From NCBI GenBank assembly GCA_903882875.1, contig CAIRYQ010000029.1:1-45846 (forward strand): DNA of 45,846 bases. Reading direction: 5' to 3'. The notes beneath the pieces are model-generated. The model worked only from the letters and a program-made list of their open reading frames with translations. It made no database searches and was not told the origin of the DNA. This stretch comes from an uncultured Spartobacteria bacterium (GTDB lineage Bacteria; Verrucomicrobiota; Verrucomicrobiia; Chthoniobacterales; Chthoniobacteraceae). Positions 16,444 to 24,333 of the stretch are shown piece by piece (position 1 is the first letter of the stretch; every line of letters starts with the position of its first letter). A program made the position numbers and the translations under genes.

Positions 16444-17205
16444 ATGGCTGACGCGCTCGAACGCATCAAGCTCACCATCGCCTACGACGGCACGCCGTTC
16501 GACGGCTGGCAGAGCCAGGCCACTGCGAACGGCGTGCAGGATCACATCGAGGCCGCATTCCTCACCGTCGCGGGCCTGCGGCTGCGCATCCACGGCTCGG
16601 GCCGCACGGATTCAGGCGTCCATGCGACGGGACAAATCGCGCACGCAGATGTCCCCTGCGGCCGGCTTTCGCCCGCGACGTGGATGGCCGCGCTGAATGC
16701 GAACCTTCCCGACGGCATCCGCATCACCCGCGCGTCGCGCGTGCGTGGCGGAGACGACGGCTTTCACGCGCGATTTTCCGCGAAGGGCAAGCGTTACCTC
16801 TACCGTCTCTGGAACGCGCCCTACATGCACCCGCTCGAAATTGGCCGTGCGTGGCACGTCCCGCGTGCGCTCGATCTCGACCTGCTCCGCGCCGCCGCCG
16901 CGAAGCTCACGGGTCGCCACGATTTCGCCCGTTTCACAGCAAACCGCGGGCAGAAGGAACCCGACACCGTGCGCACCATTCATCGCATCGGCGTGCAGTC
17001 GCGCGGCCCGCTGATCACGCTCACGTTCGAGGGCGACGGATTCCTCTACAAAATGGTGCGGCTGCTCACCGGCACGATCGTCCGCGTCGCGGAAAGGCGC
17101 GCGCCGCTTTCTTTCATCACCGACCTTCTCGATCTGGACATCCGCGCGCGCACGCACTTCATGGGCGTCGCTGGCGGGCTCTATCTCGCGAGGGTTTTTT
17201 ACTGA
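16444..17205 (+). CDS. truA: tRNA pseudouridine(38-40) synthase TruA
   Basis: TruA converts uridines 38-40 of the tRNA anticodon arm to pseudouridine. The catalytic Asp is residue 56 in HGSGRTDSGVHATGQ, the diagnostic motif. The N-terminal KLTIAYDGTPFDGWQSQ and the C-terminal FEGDGFLYKMVRLLTGTI are also family hallmarks. The length of 253 residues is normal. The gene is the last of a compact manC-ruvX-truA run and converges with the STN-domain gene at 17226 across a 20-base gap. Confidence 0.94.
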   Translation: MADALERIKLTIAYDGTPFDGWQSQATANGVQDHIEAAFLTVAGLRLRIHGSGRTDSGVHATGQIAHADVPCGRLSPATWMAALNANLPDGIRITRASRVRGGDDGFHARFSAKGKRYLYRLWNAPYMHPLEIGRAWHVPRALDLDLLRAAAAKLTGRHDFARFTANRGQKEPDTVRTIHRIGVQSRGPLITLTFEGDGFLYKMVRLLTGTIVRVAERRAPLSFITDLLDLDIRARTHFMGVAGGLYLARVFY

Positions 17206-17225
17206 CGCGAAAGGCGCCCCGACTC

Positions 17226-17813
17226 CTAGTTGAGCCCCGGAATTTTCACCGTGCCCGGCGGATCCACTGGCACCACCGGCGCAGGCTGCGCGCCGGCCTT
17301 CGGCTTCACGACGACCGCATACTGCTCGTACTTGAACTGCACGTCCGCGAGATCGCCCACGTAGCGCAGCACTTCCGAGAACGGCACCTTTAGCACCGAG
17401 AGTGTCACCTTTTTCGCCTGCGTCTGCTCGTCCACTTGCAGGACAAAATTCACCACGACTTTTCCTCCGCTCACTGTCGCAGCCTTCTGCTTGAGAAACT
17501 CCAGCGCCTCCGCAAGCGACGCCTCGCGGAGATCCACCTTTTCCATGATTAGCTTTTTGCACGACTCCTCCGTGTCGTTGCGCGTGAGCTTGCCGCCGCT
17601 CTTCATCTCCTCGGCGATGATGAGACGCAGGTACGCGTTCGCGGTCCGGTTCGAGGGGTCGAGCTTCCGCACCATCTCGAATTTTTCCTTCGCCGCAGCA
17701 TATTCGTTCCGGATGTAAGCGCGCTGGGCCTCCGCCAAAAGGTCGGACATGTCGGAGGCGCTGGCAGTCGAAACAAGGGACACGAGCGAAAGCATCCACA
17801 CGCGGGATTTCAT
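17226..17813 (-). CDS. Exported TPR/STN-like protein
   Basis: A 195-residue protein beginning with a signal peptide (MKSRVWMLSLVSLVSTASAS); this ATG gives a better signal peptide than one 24 bases upstream. Residues ~20-75 resemble a TPR-like unit (DLLAEAQRAYIRNEYAAAKEKF, then LDPSNRTANAYLRL). Residues ~95-175 look like a secretin/TonB short N-terminal (STN) fold: LREASLAEALEFLKQKA, VNFVLQVDE, then VTLSVLKVPFSEVLRYVGDLADVQF. The tail is Pro/Val rich. In Verrucomicrobiota similar N-domain proteins occur without a secretin pore, as here. Role unknown; periplasmic or envelope location is inferred. Confidence 0.7.
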   Translation of the reverse strand: MKSRVWMLSLVSLVSTASASDMSDLLAEAQRAYIRNEYAAAKEKFEMVRKLDPSNRTANAYLRLIIAEEMKSGGKLTRNDTEESCKKLIMEKVDLREASLAEALEFLKQKAATVSGGKVVVNFVLQVDEQTQAKKVTLSVLKVPFSEVLRYVGDLADVQFKYEQYAVVVKPKAGAQPAPVVPVDPPGTVKIPGLN

Positions 17814-18107
17814 GAGGGGAATCATGTCCCAAATCATGCCCCGAATACCGGGCTGTGCAATGAAACTGTTCGTTATCTCCGCCCCGCTTCATTCGTGCCG
17901 CCCCCGTTCTGCGTCGCCCTGCCCTGCAACGATTTCCAGATGAACGGCCCAAAACCCGAGGCGCAAACGCCGAACGTCCAGTCTGAGCGCAAAGGGGATT
18001 CCACGCCTGCGGAATTTTTCGGACGGAATGTTTTGACCGCAAATGGCCGAATCCCTCTAAACCCGACGCGCCAATCACGGCCGACAATAACACACAAAAG
18101 CAACATC

Positions 18108-18620
18108 ATGAAAAAGACACTCCGCCTCGCCATCGCAATTCTCGCATCCGCATTCATCCCGCTTGCTTCCGCCGGCGAGTAGACCTTCCCCGCGAAGGAT
18201 CCCGTGCTGAAATTTGTCGCGCCGGAAAATTGGAAGACCGAGGTGGACAAGAAGGACGGCAGCATCGCCGTCAACTCCCCGGACGGACGCGTGTCGGTGA
18301 ACTTCGGCGAAGTGCCCGTCGCGGCATCCCTGGAGCTTTTCGAGAAGATGCTCCCCGAAATGATCAAGGTTCTCAAAGAGGCGACCGTCGCCGAGAAGGC
18401 CAAGGAGCACTCCGAGGACGGGCTCACCGGATTCACCGCGACCTACATCGGCAAGATCGAAGACAAGCCGGCGATGTGCATCTTCGTGCTGTTCAAGGGC
18501 GGCAACGATCGCGCAATCCTCGGCAACATCGTGGTGTCGGATCCCGCCTCTCTGCCGAAGGAAGACGACGAGGCGATCGGAAACCTCATGAAGTCCCTCA
18601 AGGGCGTGGCGGCGAAGTAG
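18108..18620 (+). pseudogene. Small exported protein interrupted by an in-frame amber codon
   Basis: The ATG at 18108 begins a good signal peptide (MKKTLRLAIAILASAF, ending ASAGE) that stops at a TAG at 18180-18182. The same frame continues without interruption to 18620 with a well-formed domain: FVAPENWKTEVDKKDGSI, then SVNFGEVPVAAS and DKPAMCIFVLFKGG. This resembles small secreted lipoprotein-like stress proteins whose mature domain should follow the signal peptide. A GTG at 18204 could start a cytosolic version, but that would lose export. A single-base change (TGG or CAG to TAG), stop readthrough or a sequencing error are all possible. I do not recognise the domain by name. Confidence 0.6.
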
Positions 18621-18719
18621 CCGGCAGAAGCCTGCTTCAAAAACATTTCGGTTCCCGCCTCGTATCCGAAGCACACCCCGACTGCGGCATTCCCCTGCCC
18701 TGTCCGTGTTGCATTTGAT

Positions 18720-19448
18720 CTAAGGCGCGCAAATTTCCACGCCGGCTGTGGCGAGTTCCGCCCGCAGCCGGCGTGCGAATTTTACAGGCGACGGGCCGTC
18801 GCCATGCAGGCACACCGTGCCCGCTTCGATGGCGACATCCGTCCCGTCCGTCGCACGCACGCGGCCCTCGCGGATCATGCGAAGCACCTGTGCGACCGCG
18901 GCGTGCTCATCGTGAATCAGCGCGCCGGATTCGGAACGCGGCGTGAGTGACCCGTCGCTGCGGTACGTGCGATCCGCAAAGACCTCGTTCGCCACGCGCA
19001 AGCCGCGGGAAAGTGCGGCACGCGAAAGTTCGCTGTGTGCGGGCGCGAAGACGATCAGCGCAGGATTGATCTCATGCACGGCGAACGTGAAAGCCTCCGC
19101 AATCACCGGATCACGTGCCGCCATGTTGTAAAGCGCGCCGTGCGGCTTCACATGCCGGATGGGAGAAAGCGTGAGCAGCAATTCGATCTGCCCGCGCACC
19201 GTCGCGCGGATCTCCTCGGGAGTCAGCGCGAGTTCACGCCGTCCGAAATTCTCGCGATTGGGAAAGCCCGGATGCGCGCCGATGGCGACGCCGTGCCGCT
19301 GCGCGAGCGCGACCGTCTCACGCATCGTCGCAAGATCGCCCGCGTGCGCACCGCACGCGATGTTTGCGGAGGTGATCAGCGGCATCAGCGCGGCATCGTG
19401 GCCCGCGCCTTCGCCGAGATCGCAGTTGAGATCCATGCGCAGTTTCAC
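18720..19448 (-). CDS. pxpA: 5-oxoprolinase subunit A (LamB/YcsF family)
   Basis: PxpA works with PxpB and PxpC in the ATP-dependent prokaryotic 5-oxoprolinase, which opens 5-oxoproline (pyroglutamate) to glutamate. The family signature is complete: MDLNCDLGEG at the start, SANIACGAHAGD, GAHPGFPNRENFGRR, HVKPHGALYN and near the end CLHGDGPSPV. The length of 242 residues is normal. The start codon overlaps the stop of pxpC, and the gene is last in the order pxpB-pxpC-pxpA on the minus strand. It converges with the small exported protein gene at 18620. Confidence 0.93.
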   Translation of the reverse strand: MKLRMDLNCDLGEGAGHDAALMPLITSANIACGAHAGDLATMRETVALAQRHGVAIGAHPGFPNRENFGRRELALTPEEIRATVRGQIELLLTLSPIRHVKPHGALYNMAARDPVIAEAFTFAVHEINPALIVFAPAHSELSRAALSRGLRVANEVFADRTYRSDGSLTPRSESGALIHDEHAAVAQVLRMIREGRVRATDGTDVAIEAGTVCLHGDGPSPVKFARRLRAELATAGVEICAP

Positions 19449-20368
19449 AGGAATTTCAGGGCGATGCCCTCGCGAAGGATTCCGATCGCACGCTCGCGGG
19501 CAAGCAGGAGTTCGTGTGCCTCTCCCAGAGTGATCTGCCGGAAGCGCACCTTGTCGCCCGGACGAAGCTGCGCGACGAGCGGCAGATCCACGCCGATCAC
19601 ATGCGCGATCTGCGGATAGCCGCCGATGGTCTGCGCATCCGCCATGAGCACGATCGGCTGGCCGTCCGGCGGTACCTGGATCGTTCCCGGCACGACCGTC
19701 GCAGACGCCACGCCATCGGCAGTGCTCCGCACGAGCGCAGGGCCTTTCAGCCTCACACCCATCCGATCCGATTGCGGAGACACGTCGAACTCCGTGGAAA
19801 AAAACTCGCCGTCAAATTCCTGCGCCTGCGCTCCGGGCACCACGCGCACTTCGGGCGCAGCCGAGTACGGCGGAATGATTCGCCCGTCCACGCGCCATGT
19901 CCCGGAAACGCGCCGCTCCGATTCCTCCGCATCGAGCACATCGCCGTCGCGCAACGCGCGCCCTTTCCAGCCGCCGAACCCGCCGCGCAAAAACGTGCTG
20001 CAACTCCCGAGCACCGGTGCGATTCGCAGGCCGCCCGCGATTGCGAGATAGCCGCGGCAGCCGCGGCGCGCGTGCGAAAACCTCAACGGTTCCCCTGCGC
20101 GGATTATCGCGGGCCGCCACGGCGACAGCGCGGCAAAGTCACCACCGCAGACCGCCACAAGCGCGTCTTTTTCAAACACCAGCTCCGGCCCGGCGAGTGT
20201 GAACTCGATCGCTGCGGCGTTCTCCGGATTTCCCACGAGCAGATTCGCCACGCGCAGCGCGAAAGCATCCATCGCGCCGCAGAGCGGCACGCCCGCGGCA
20301 CGGTGCCCTGGGCGTCCGAGATCCTGCACCGTCGTCAGCATTCCCGCGCGGATCACTTTCACTTCCAT
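19445..20368 (-). CDS. pxpC: 5-oxoprolinase subunit C
   Basis: PxpC is the biotin-dependent-carboxyltransferase-like (allophanate hydrolase subunit 2-like, KipA-type) subunit of 5-oxoprolinase. I chose the ATG at 20368, giving MEVKVIRAGMLTTVQDLGRPG, the canonical beginning of this family; the longer open frame runs inside pxpB. Further hallmarks are GVPLCGAMDAFALRVANLLVG, AIAGGL, SDRMGVRLKGPAL and LMADAQTIGGYPQIAHVI. At 307 residues it is full length. It overlaps pxpB by 10 bases and pxpA by 4, which suggests translational coupling. Confidence 0.92.
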   Translation of the reverse strand: MEVKVIRAGMLTTVQDLGRPGHRAAGVPLCGAMDAFALRVANLLVGNPENAAAIEFTLAGPELVFEKDALVAVCGGDFAALSPWRPAIIRAGEPLRFSHARRGCRGYLAIAGGLRIAPVLGSCSTFLRGGFGGWKGRALRDGDVLDAEESERRVSGTWRVDGRIIPPYSAAPEVRVVPGAQAQEFDGEFFSTEFDVSPQSDRMGVRLKGPALVRSTADGVASATVVPGTIQVPPDGQPIVLMADAQTIGGYPQIAHVIGVDLPLVAQLRPGDKVRFRQITLGEAHELLLARERAIGILREGIALKFL

Positions 20369-21033
20369 GCGGTAAATTCCCCCTCGGTGATTGCGCGAAA
20401 GCGCACGCGATCCCCGGCGCGAAGGATCGCAGGTTCTGCACGCGACGGATCGAACATCCGCAGCGGCGTCCGTCCGATGATATTCCATCCGCCGGGCGAT
20501 GCGAACGGATAGACCGCCGTGAGCACGCCGCCGATGCCGACGCTGCCTGCATGGACGAGCGTGCGCGGCGTCGCGCGTCGCGGCGTGTGGATGCGCGCAT
20601 CCAGCCCGCCGAGATACCCGAAGCCCGGCGCAAACCCGATCGCCTGCACGGCATAAGTCCCGCCCGAATGCAACGCGATCACCTCCGCGGGACTCATCCC
20701 ATGACTCGCAGCAACGTCCCCGATGTCCGGGCCAAATTCACCGCCGTAGCACACCGGCACCTCCACCGTCCGCACACCATCCGGTGAAAATGTCGCATCG
20801 GCTTTGCTCGCGCGTTTCACAATTTCAGCACAAAAGTCTCCGAACTCCCCGACGCGACCGGCATCATAAAACACAGTGATCGTCGCAAACGCCGGCACGA
20901 TGTGCGTCGCACCCCGCGGCAGATCACGCTCAAGCTCCGAGGCAATCGTCCGCACGCGGCCGAGCAACGCCTCATCGCATCCCGATCCGATCGTGACGAC
21001 GACCGCAGAGTCGCCCAGCGGTGCAATCGTCAT
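20359..21033 (-). CDS. pxpB: 5-oxoprolinase subunit B
   Basis: PxpB is the allophanate hydrolase subunit 1-like (KipI-type) partner of PxpC. The ATG at 21033 gives MTIAPLGDSAVVVTIG, the expected start; the open frame upstream is spacer. The VPVCYGGEFGPDIGDVAASH motif, FAPGFGYLGGL and PLRMFDPSRAEPAILRAGDRVRF are typical of the family. The length of 224 residues is normal. It is first in the operon, and its promoter should lie in the 21034-21394 divergent spacer. Confidence 0.92.
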   Translation of the reverse strand: MTIAPLGDSAVVVTIGSGCDEALLGRVRTIASELERDLPRGATHIVPAFATITVFYDAGRVGEFGDFCAEIVKRASKADATFSPDGVRTVEVPVCYGGEFGPDIGDVAASHGMSPAEVIALHSGGTYAVQAIGFAPGFGYLGGLDARIHTPRRATPRTLVHAGSVGIGGVLTAVYPFASPGGWNIIGRTPLRMFDPSRAEPAILRAGDRVRFRAITEGEFTAWK

Positions 21034-21394
21034 GCGGTGCCTGACGGATTCCTTGCAATTTCCACCGAGGCTCCAGTTATGGCGGAGCATCCCGTTGCCG
21101 TTGCAATCAGGCCCGGCCTTTCGCGCCGTCCATCGTCGGATTGTCTTGTCTGCCGTGAATCCCTTGCGCGTGAGATTCCTCTTCGGGTTACGGGCTTCAT
21201 GAAAGCCATCAGACCGCTCCTTCCCCTCGCCTGCAATTCTGAATTGCCATCTCCCACCGGAATGCGGAAGCAGCAATGCATTCGCCGGGAGAAACCATTC
21301 GCGCATCGTAGGAGGCGGGTTAAAGTCCGGCTGAAAGCAGGGCAGCCACCGCGGAATATGCAGTCATTGCAGGCAGAAAAATCCCATCCAAACC
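21034..21394. other. Divergent spacer upstream of pxpBCA
   Basis: The spacer separates pxpB from a divergent small gene and should hold both promoters. I see no gene. A perfect inverted repeat GCAATT-CTG-AATTGC occupies 21233-21247, placed about 200 bases before pxpB; it is short but symmetrical enough for an operator. No -10/-35 pair was clear enough to call. Confidence 0.3.
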
Positions 21395-21754
21395 ATGAAT
21401 GAATCCGAACTCGAACTCAGGCTCCAACACATCGAACAGAGACTCGGCAAGGCTGAGACGGAAAAAGCCGGACAGGGCGACGCCAATCACCGCAAGATTT
21501 CGTGGGAAATCCGGGACACGGCCAAGCTGCTCGCCCTCCGATCGCTGGTGCAGGAGCTCGCCGTCTGCGCGGGAGTCTCGCCCGAGCGTGCCGATTCGAC
21601 CTTTCAACGGCGCACCCTTTACTACCTCGATTGCCTTCACCAGATGACGGAGAGAAAAGACGCCAGCCTCGCGGCACAGACCGACGACCGGAACCTGGAA
21701 GAGATTCCGACCGACACCGCATTCCCTGCGCTGTTTGATGAGCCGGAGGACTGA
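21395..21754 (+). CDS. Small hypothetical protein, helical
   Basis: A 119-residue charged protein with no signal peptide or membrane segment. The N-terminal half (ELRLQHIEQRLGKAETEKA) is a probable amphipathic helix or short coiled coil. The middle (LLALRSLVQELAVCAGVSPERA) looks like a helical bundle, and the C-terminus is acidic (FDEPED). I do not recognise the family. Codon use resembles neighbouring real genes, and the frame outcompetes the antisense frames in composition. Confidence 0.55.
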   Translation: MNESELELRLQHIEQRLGKAETEKAGQGDANHRKISWEIRDTAKLLALRSLVQELAVCAGVSPERADSTFQRRTLYYLDCLHQMTERKDASLAAQTDDRNLEEIPTDTAFPALFDEPED

Positions 21755-22081
21755 CCGGCACCGGCCCCACGCGGCATTGCGGTGACTCTGCTTGAACTGC
21801 GAAGCGCGCAAAGGGTGCGAAGATGTGGGCGGCCCTGCATGTCCTCTCCGTTGAATCTTCTTCGTGTGCTTCGCGCCCTTCGTGGTGAAATCCAAATTGC
21901 GCCATTACCCGCAAGAGGCATCCGGTCAAACTCCCCTGCCCGCCCGCATGACTGGTGACGTTTCTTGCGATTCATCATTCCAAAGAAATGTGGCCGCGCT
22001 TTTCCGTGACTCGTCGGCAGCAGAGACGCGCCCGGCAAATCCCTGTTCGGAAATTCCCGCGAAGTGTGCACACTCCCGCGC
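21755..22081. other. Gene-poor spacer with a dispersed repeat copy
   Basis: No supported gene lies in these ~327 bases. A repeat copy (21850-21903, listed separately) sits in the middle, flanked by degenerate CTTCGCG/GCGAAG-type strings. Antisense frames running through it give the low-complexity TTKGAKHTKK type of translation that I associate with intergenic repeats, not proteins. Confidence 0.4.
21850..21903 (+). repeat. Dispersed repeat, copy 1
   Basis: A 54-base segment centred on CTTCGTGTGCTTCGCGCCCT matches 27099-27152 in the same orientation, with about a dozen mismatches by hand alignment and no gaps. Both copies lie at or just after the 3' end of a gene. The wording (TTCGTG..TTCGCGCCC) suggests a small dispersed intergenic family. 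Confidence 0.55.
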
Positions 22082-22693
22082 ATGGCCACGAAATTCATGC
22101 AGTTCGTGCTCACGCCCGCCGTGCAGGCCGCGCAGGAGCGATACTTTGGCAAGCACCAGTCCGTCGCCGACGCGCCCGCACGCGACCCGCTCACCCGGTG
22201 ACGAAGCCGTGTTCATCGCGAGCCGCGACAGCTTCATGGCCACGGTGAACGCCGACGGCTGGCCCTGCCTCCAGCACCGCGGCGGCCCGCCCGGATTCCT
22301 GAAAGTGCTCGGCCCGCATCAGCTCGGCTTCGCCGATCTCCAGGGCAACCGCCAGCTCCTCAGCACCGGCAATCTCGACGGCGACGACCGCCCTCCGATC
22401 TTTCATGGCTCTTCCTCATGGACTACCCGCGCCGCGAGCGCCTGAAAATCCTCGGCCACGCCCGCGTCATCGACGCCCGCGAACACACCGCCCTCGCCGA
22501 TCAGCTCAGCCCTTCACCCGAGTTGCGCGGCAAGATCGAGCGCCTCTTCCTCATCGAAGCCGTGAGCTACGATTGGAACTGCCCGCAATACATCACCCCG
22601 CGCTTCACCGAGGCGGAAATCGAGGCGCACACGGCCCCGCTCAAGGCGCGGATTGCGGAACTCGAAGCGCAGGCCACCACTCGTAAAGTTTGA
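22082..22693 (+). pseudogene. Pyridoxamine 5'-phosphate oxidase-like FMN-binding protein, broken
   Basis: Three pieces in two frames add up to one split-barrel protein of about 204 codons. Piece 1 starts MATKFMQFVLTPAVQAAQ and hits TGA at 22199. Piece 2 (+1 frame) carries GDEAVFIASRDSF, NADGWPCLQHRGGPPGFLKV and LGFADLQGNRQLLSTGNL, the core flavin-binding sequence. Piece 3, back in the first frame, starts MDYPRRERLKILGHARV and includes SYDWNCPQYITPRF. Removing one C from the CCC at 22194-22196 would repair the first break; the second lies near 22390-22417. The family contains poorly characterised flavin-dependent oxidoreductases. Two compensating slips could be real decay or poor base calls. 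Confidence 0.75.
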
Positions 22694-22784
22694 AGGCCGC
22701 CGCGCTGCGCGGAGTTACGCTTCATCGCTTCCCGTCCGGCCCCTCATATCCAAGGATGAAAGCCTGGCACAGACATCGCGCGCC

Positions 22785-22961
22785 TCATCGGGAGCCGTGC
22801 TTTCTCCGCTCAGTCCGGATGCGGTGCAGTCGCTCCGTGAAGCCGCCCTCCTTGGTGAACGCCGCCGCCTGGGCCTCGATCTGGCGATCCAAAAGCGCAC
22901 ACGCCACACCGATGAGGACGAGCGCCGCATTCGCCGCGATCTCAGGGTAGGTGGCCCCCCC
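22785..22961 (-). pseudogene. Displaced C-terminal suffix domain of the four-helix-bundle gene
   Basis: This frame encodes YPEIAANAALVLIGVACALL followed by a Gln-rich helix and GGFTERLHRIRTERRK, which is the expected suffix of four-helix-bundle suffix-domain proteins. It has no start of its own. Deleting one base from the seven-G run on the coding strand (22955-22961) joins it to the upstream frame and gives a 213-residue protein. Confidence 0.65.
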
Positions 22962-23427
22962 TGGACTGCATGGACGGCGCTTTCCTGCTGAGCTGTCCAT
23001 CAGGTCCATTTTGTCCATCCCGTCCATCCGGTCCATGCACCTCCCGCACCCACTCCGCCACGGCGTCAGCCGTGGCACACCGCCGTACCACCAGCGCCGC
23101 ACGCCGCGGGTCGCCCTCAGCCCAGAGCGGCAGCCCGCGGTGCCGCAGGAAGTCCTCATAGTCGAGGCGCAGTTCTTCAAGGCTGGCGCGGGCCACGTTG
23201 GTGAGCTTCAGCTCAAATTTCTTCGAGGTGCCGCTGGCCTTGCTGCCCTCGGCGATATTCTGCACCCCCGAGCGCGCGGCCTGCACCATCTGGTCGTGGG
23301 TGCGGCTCCTCGGACTGATGGTGCGTTCACAAAACCGCACCGTCACATCGTAGCAAAGCTGCGCGATTTGAAAGCTCCTGAGCTTCCGATAGCCACCGTG
23401 CTTCGGGATGAGCGGTTCGGGTTCCAC
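22942..23427 (-). CDS. Four-helix-bundle protein (23S rRNA IVP/Avd-like), suffix frameshifted
   Basis: I chose the GTG at 23427, preceded at 9 bases by a strong GGGAGGGGGAG, giving VEPEPLIPKHGGYRKL; the longer open frame reads through a 9-bp repeat array. The core is a four-helix bundle of the S23/IVP family: SFQIAQLCYDVTVRFCER, then THDQMVQAARSGVQNIAEGS, SGTSKKFELKLTNVARAS and LEELRLDYEDFLRHRG. Members are RNA- or protein-binding bundles; the same fold includes Avd, the accessory protein of diversity-generating retroelements. No reverse transcriptase is visible here, so function is open. The frame ends in out-of-frame sequence after a minisatellite (22996-23040); the true C-terminus is the frame at 22785-22961. 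Confidence 0.78.
   Translation of the reverse strand: MEPEPLIPKHGGYRKLRSFQIAQLCYDVTVRFCERTISPRSRTHDQMVQAARSGVQNIAEGSKASGTSKKFELKLTNVARASLEELRLDYEDFLRHRGLPLWAEGDPRRAALVVRRCATADAVAEWVREVHGPDGRDGQNGPDGQLSRKAPSMQSRGGHLP
22996..23040. repeat. 9-bp minisatellite, array A (5 units)
   Basis: Five consecutive 9-mers begin with TCCAT: TCCATCAGG, TCCATTTTG, TCCATCCCG, TCCATCCGG, TCCATGCAC. The first five bases are constant and the last four vary. The array lies inside the four-helix-bundle gene between the bundle and the suffix domain; nine bases keep the frame, so unit number could change without breaking it. Confidence 0.85.
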
Positions 23428-23450
23428 TGGATTATTCTCCCCCTCCCAAG

Positions 23451-23486
23451 TCCATCCCGTCAATTCCGTCCATCCAGTCCACCCCG
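23451..23486. repeat. 9-bp minisatellite, array B (4 units)
   Basis: Four 9-mers of the same type as array A in the same orientation: TCCATCCCG, TCAATTCCG, TCCATCCAG, TCCACCCCG. The array lies just upstream of the ribosome binding site of the four-helix-bundle gene, so arrays A and B bracket the bundle-coding part. Confidence 0.8.
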
Positions 23487-23620
23487 ACAACCCGCCTCCC
23501 GCGCGCCGCGAGGCAGCCCGGTAAGATCGGTTCAAAGCAGGGACGCAGCAGGCTCATCGAAAATCTGTTTAGAAATCCAACTCTCCGAGAGCGCCGGAAA
23601 AGATCACCTATTTTCACTTG

Positions 23621-24142
23621 TTACTTCTTAAACCTCATTGCGGCGTCAGCAGTCGTCTCATGCTCGGTATGGCGTTCGCCTTGTTGTTGGTGCATGAGCG
23701 CCGTCAGATAGGCCTCAAAAACCTTCTGAACTGTCACAAGGTCTTTCTTCAATTCGAAAACAAAGCGTGGGACGTTCTGCAGCCAACTTCTTCCTTTGAA
23801 ATCAAAGGGAGTGTGAGCGGCGAGCTTATGCGCAAAAGCATTTCGCCGTCGGATCAACCGTTTGAATGTTACGTCGAAACTCACTTCCAAACTCACGACT
23901 TCACGAAGCCTGTTTGCTATTTTTCCGAGTGTGTCTCGACGCAGGCGCCACATTTGATCGGTCGCGTCGATTTCATCATCATTGGAGACTGCGGTTTCGA
24001 TTAGAACTCCCGCGGCTATCTTCAGCAGCGCCTCGAAGTGATGCAGGCAAAACAGTAATTCCCCAACCATTGCGTAAACAGACGCTTCGTTGAACGGTCC
24101 ATGACATTGCTCAAATTCTCGCCAGTCTCGTGCTGATTTCAT
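23621..24142 (-). CDS. HEPN-like protein, putative RNase
   Basis: A 173-residue, mostly helical protein with no signal peptide. The motif RRRNAFAHKL near residues 97-106 contains R-N-x3-H, the catalytic signature of HEPN ribonucleases, which are common toxins and defence effectors. Upstream helices (VGELLFCLHHFEALLKIAAG) and the downstream helix (VFELKKDLVTVQKVFEAYL) fit a HEPN bundle. The coding sequence is visibly more AT-rich than its neighbours, a sign of transfer. No obvious MNT-type antitoxin partner lies next to it; the nearest module is a PIN toxin-antitoxin pair ~200 bases upstream. The family assignment rests on one motif and helical content, so it is tentative. Confidence 0.6.
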   Translation of the reverse strand: MKSARDWREFEQCHGPFNEASVYAMVGELLFCLHHFEALLKIAAGVLIETAVSNDDEIDATDQMWRLRRDTLGKIANRLREVVSLEVSFDVTFKRLIRRRNAFAHKLAAHTPFDFKGRSWLQNVPRFVFELKKDLVTVQKVFEAYLTALMHQQQGERHTEHETTADAAMRFKK

Positions 24143-24203
24143 GGTTTCGATTCTGCCGTTCCTTCTTACGTCTGCAAGCCGGTGCCTGCGACGTTAAAGG
24201 TGT

Positions 24204-24320
24204 TCATCCTTCCCGTTCCGCGCGGATTTTGACATGGAGATGGATGTGGTCGTTGACGATGTGTTTGCCGGGGATGCGGAAGAACCTGCCCAAGCCGTGG
24301 TGGCTGCCGAATTCGGTGCG
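24204..24320 (-). pseudogene. Truncated duplicate of the 3' end of the rhodanese-YceI gene
   Basis: The sequence matches 25093-25209 over 117 bases without gaps, with about 13 mismatches by hand count. It encodes RTEFGSHHGLGRFFRIPGKH followed by IVNDHIHLHVKIRAEREG and a stop, the last 39 residues or so of a YceI domain; the intact gene ends with nearly the same residues. No other part of YceI is present. It begins 14 bases beyond the end of the PIN toxin gene, so the toxin-antitoxin pair lies exactly between the two copies. Confidence 0.85.
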
Positions 24321-24333
24321 ATACATGGGTGCG

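Noticed and set aside
22996-23486. CRISPR-like repeats
   Set aside because: Units are 9 bp and contiguous, with no spacers and no cas genes nearby.
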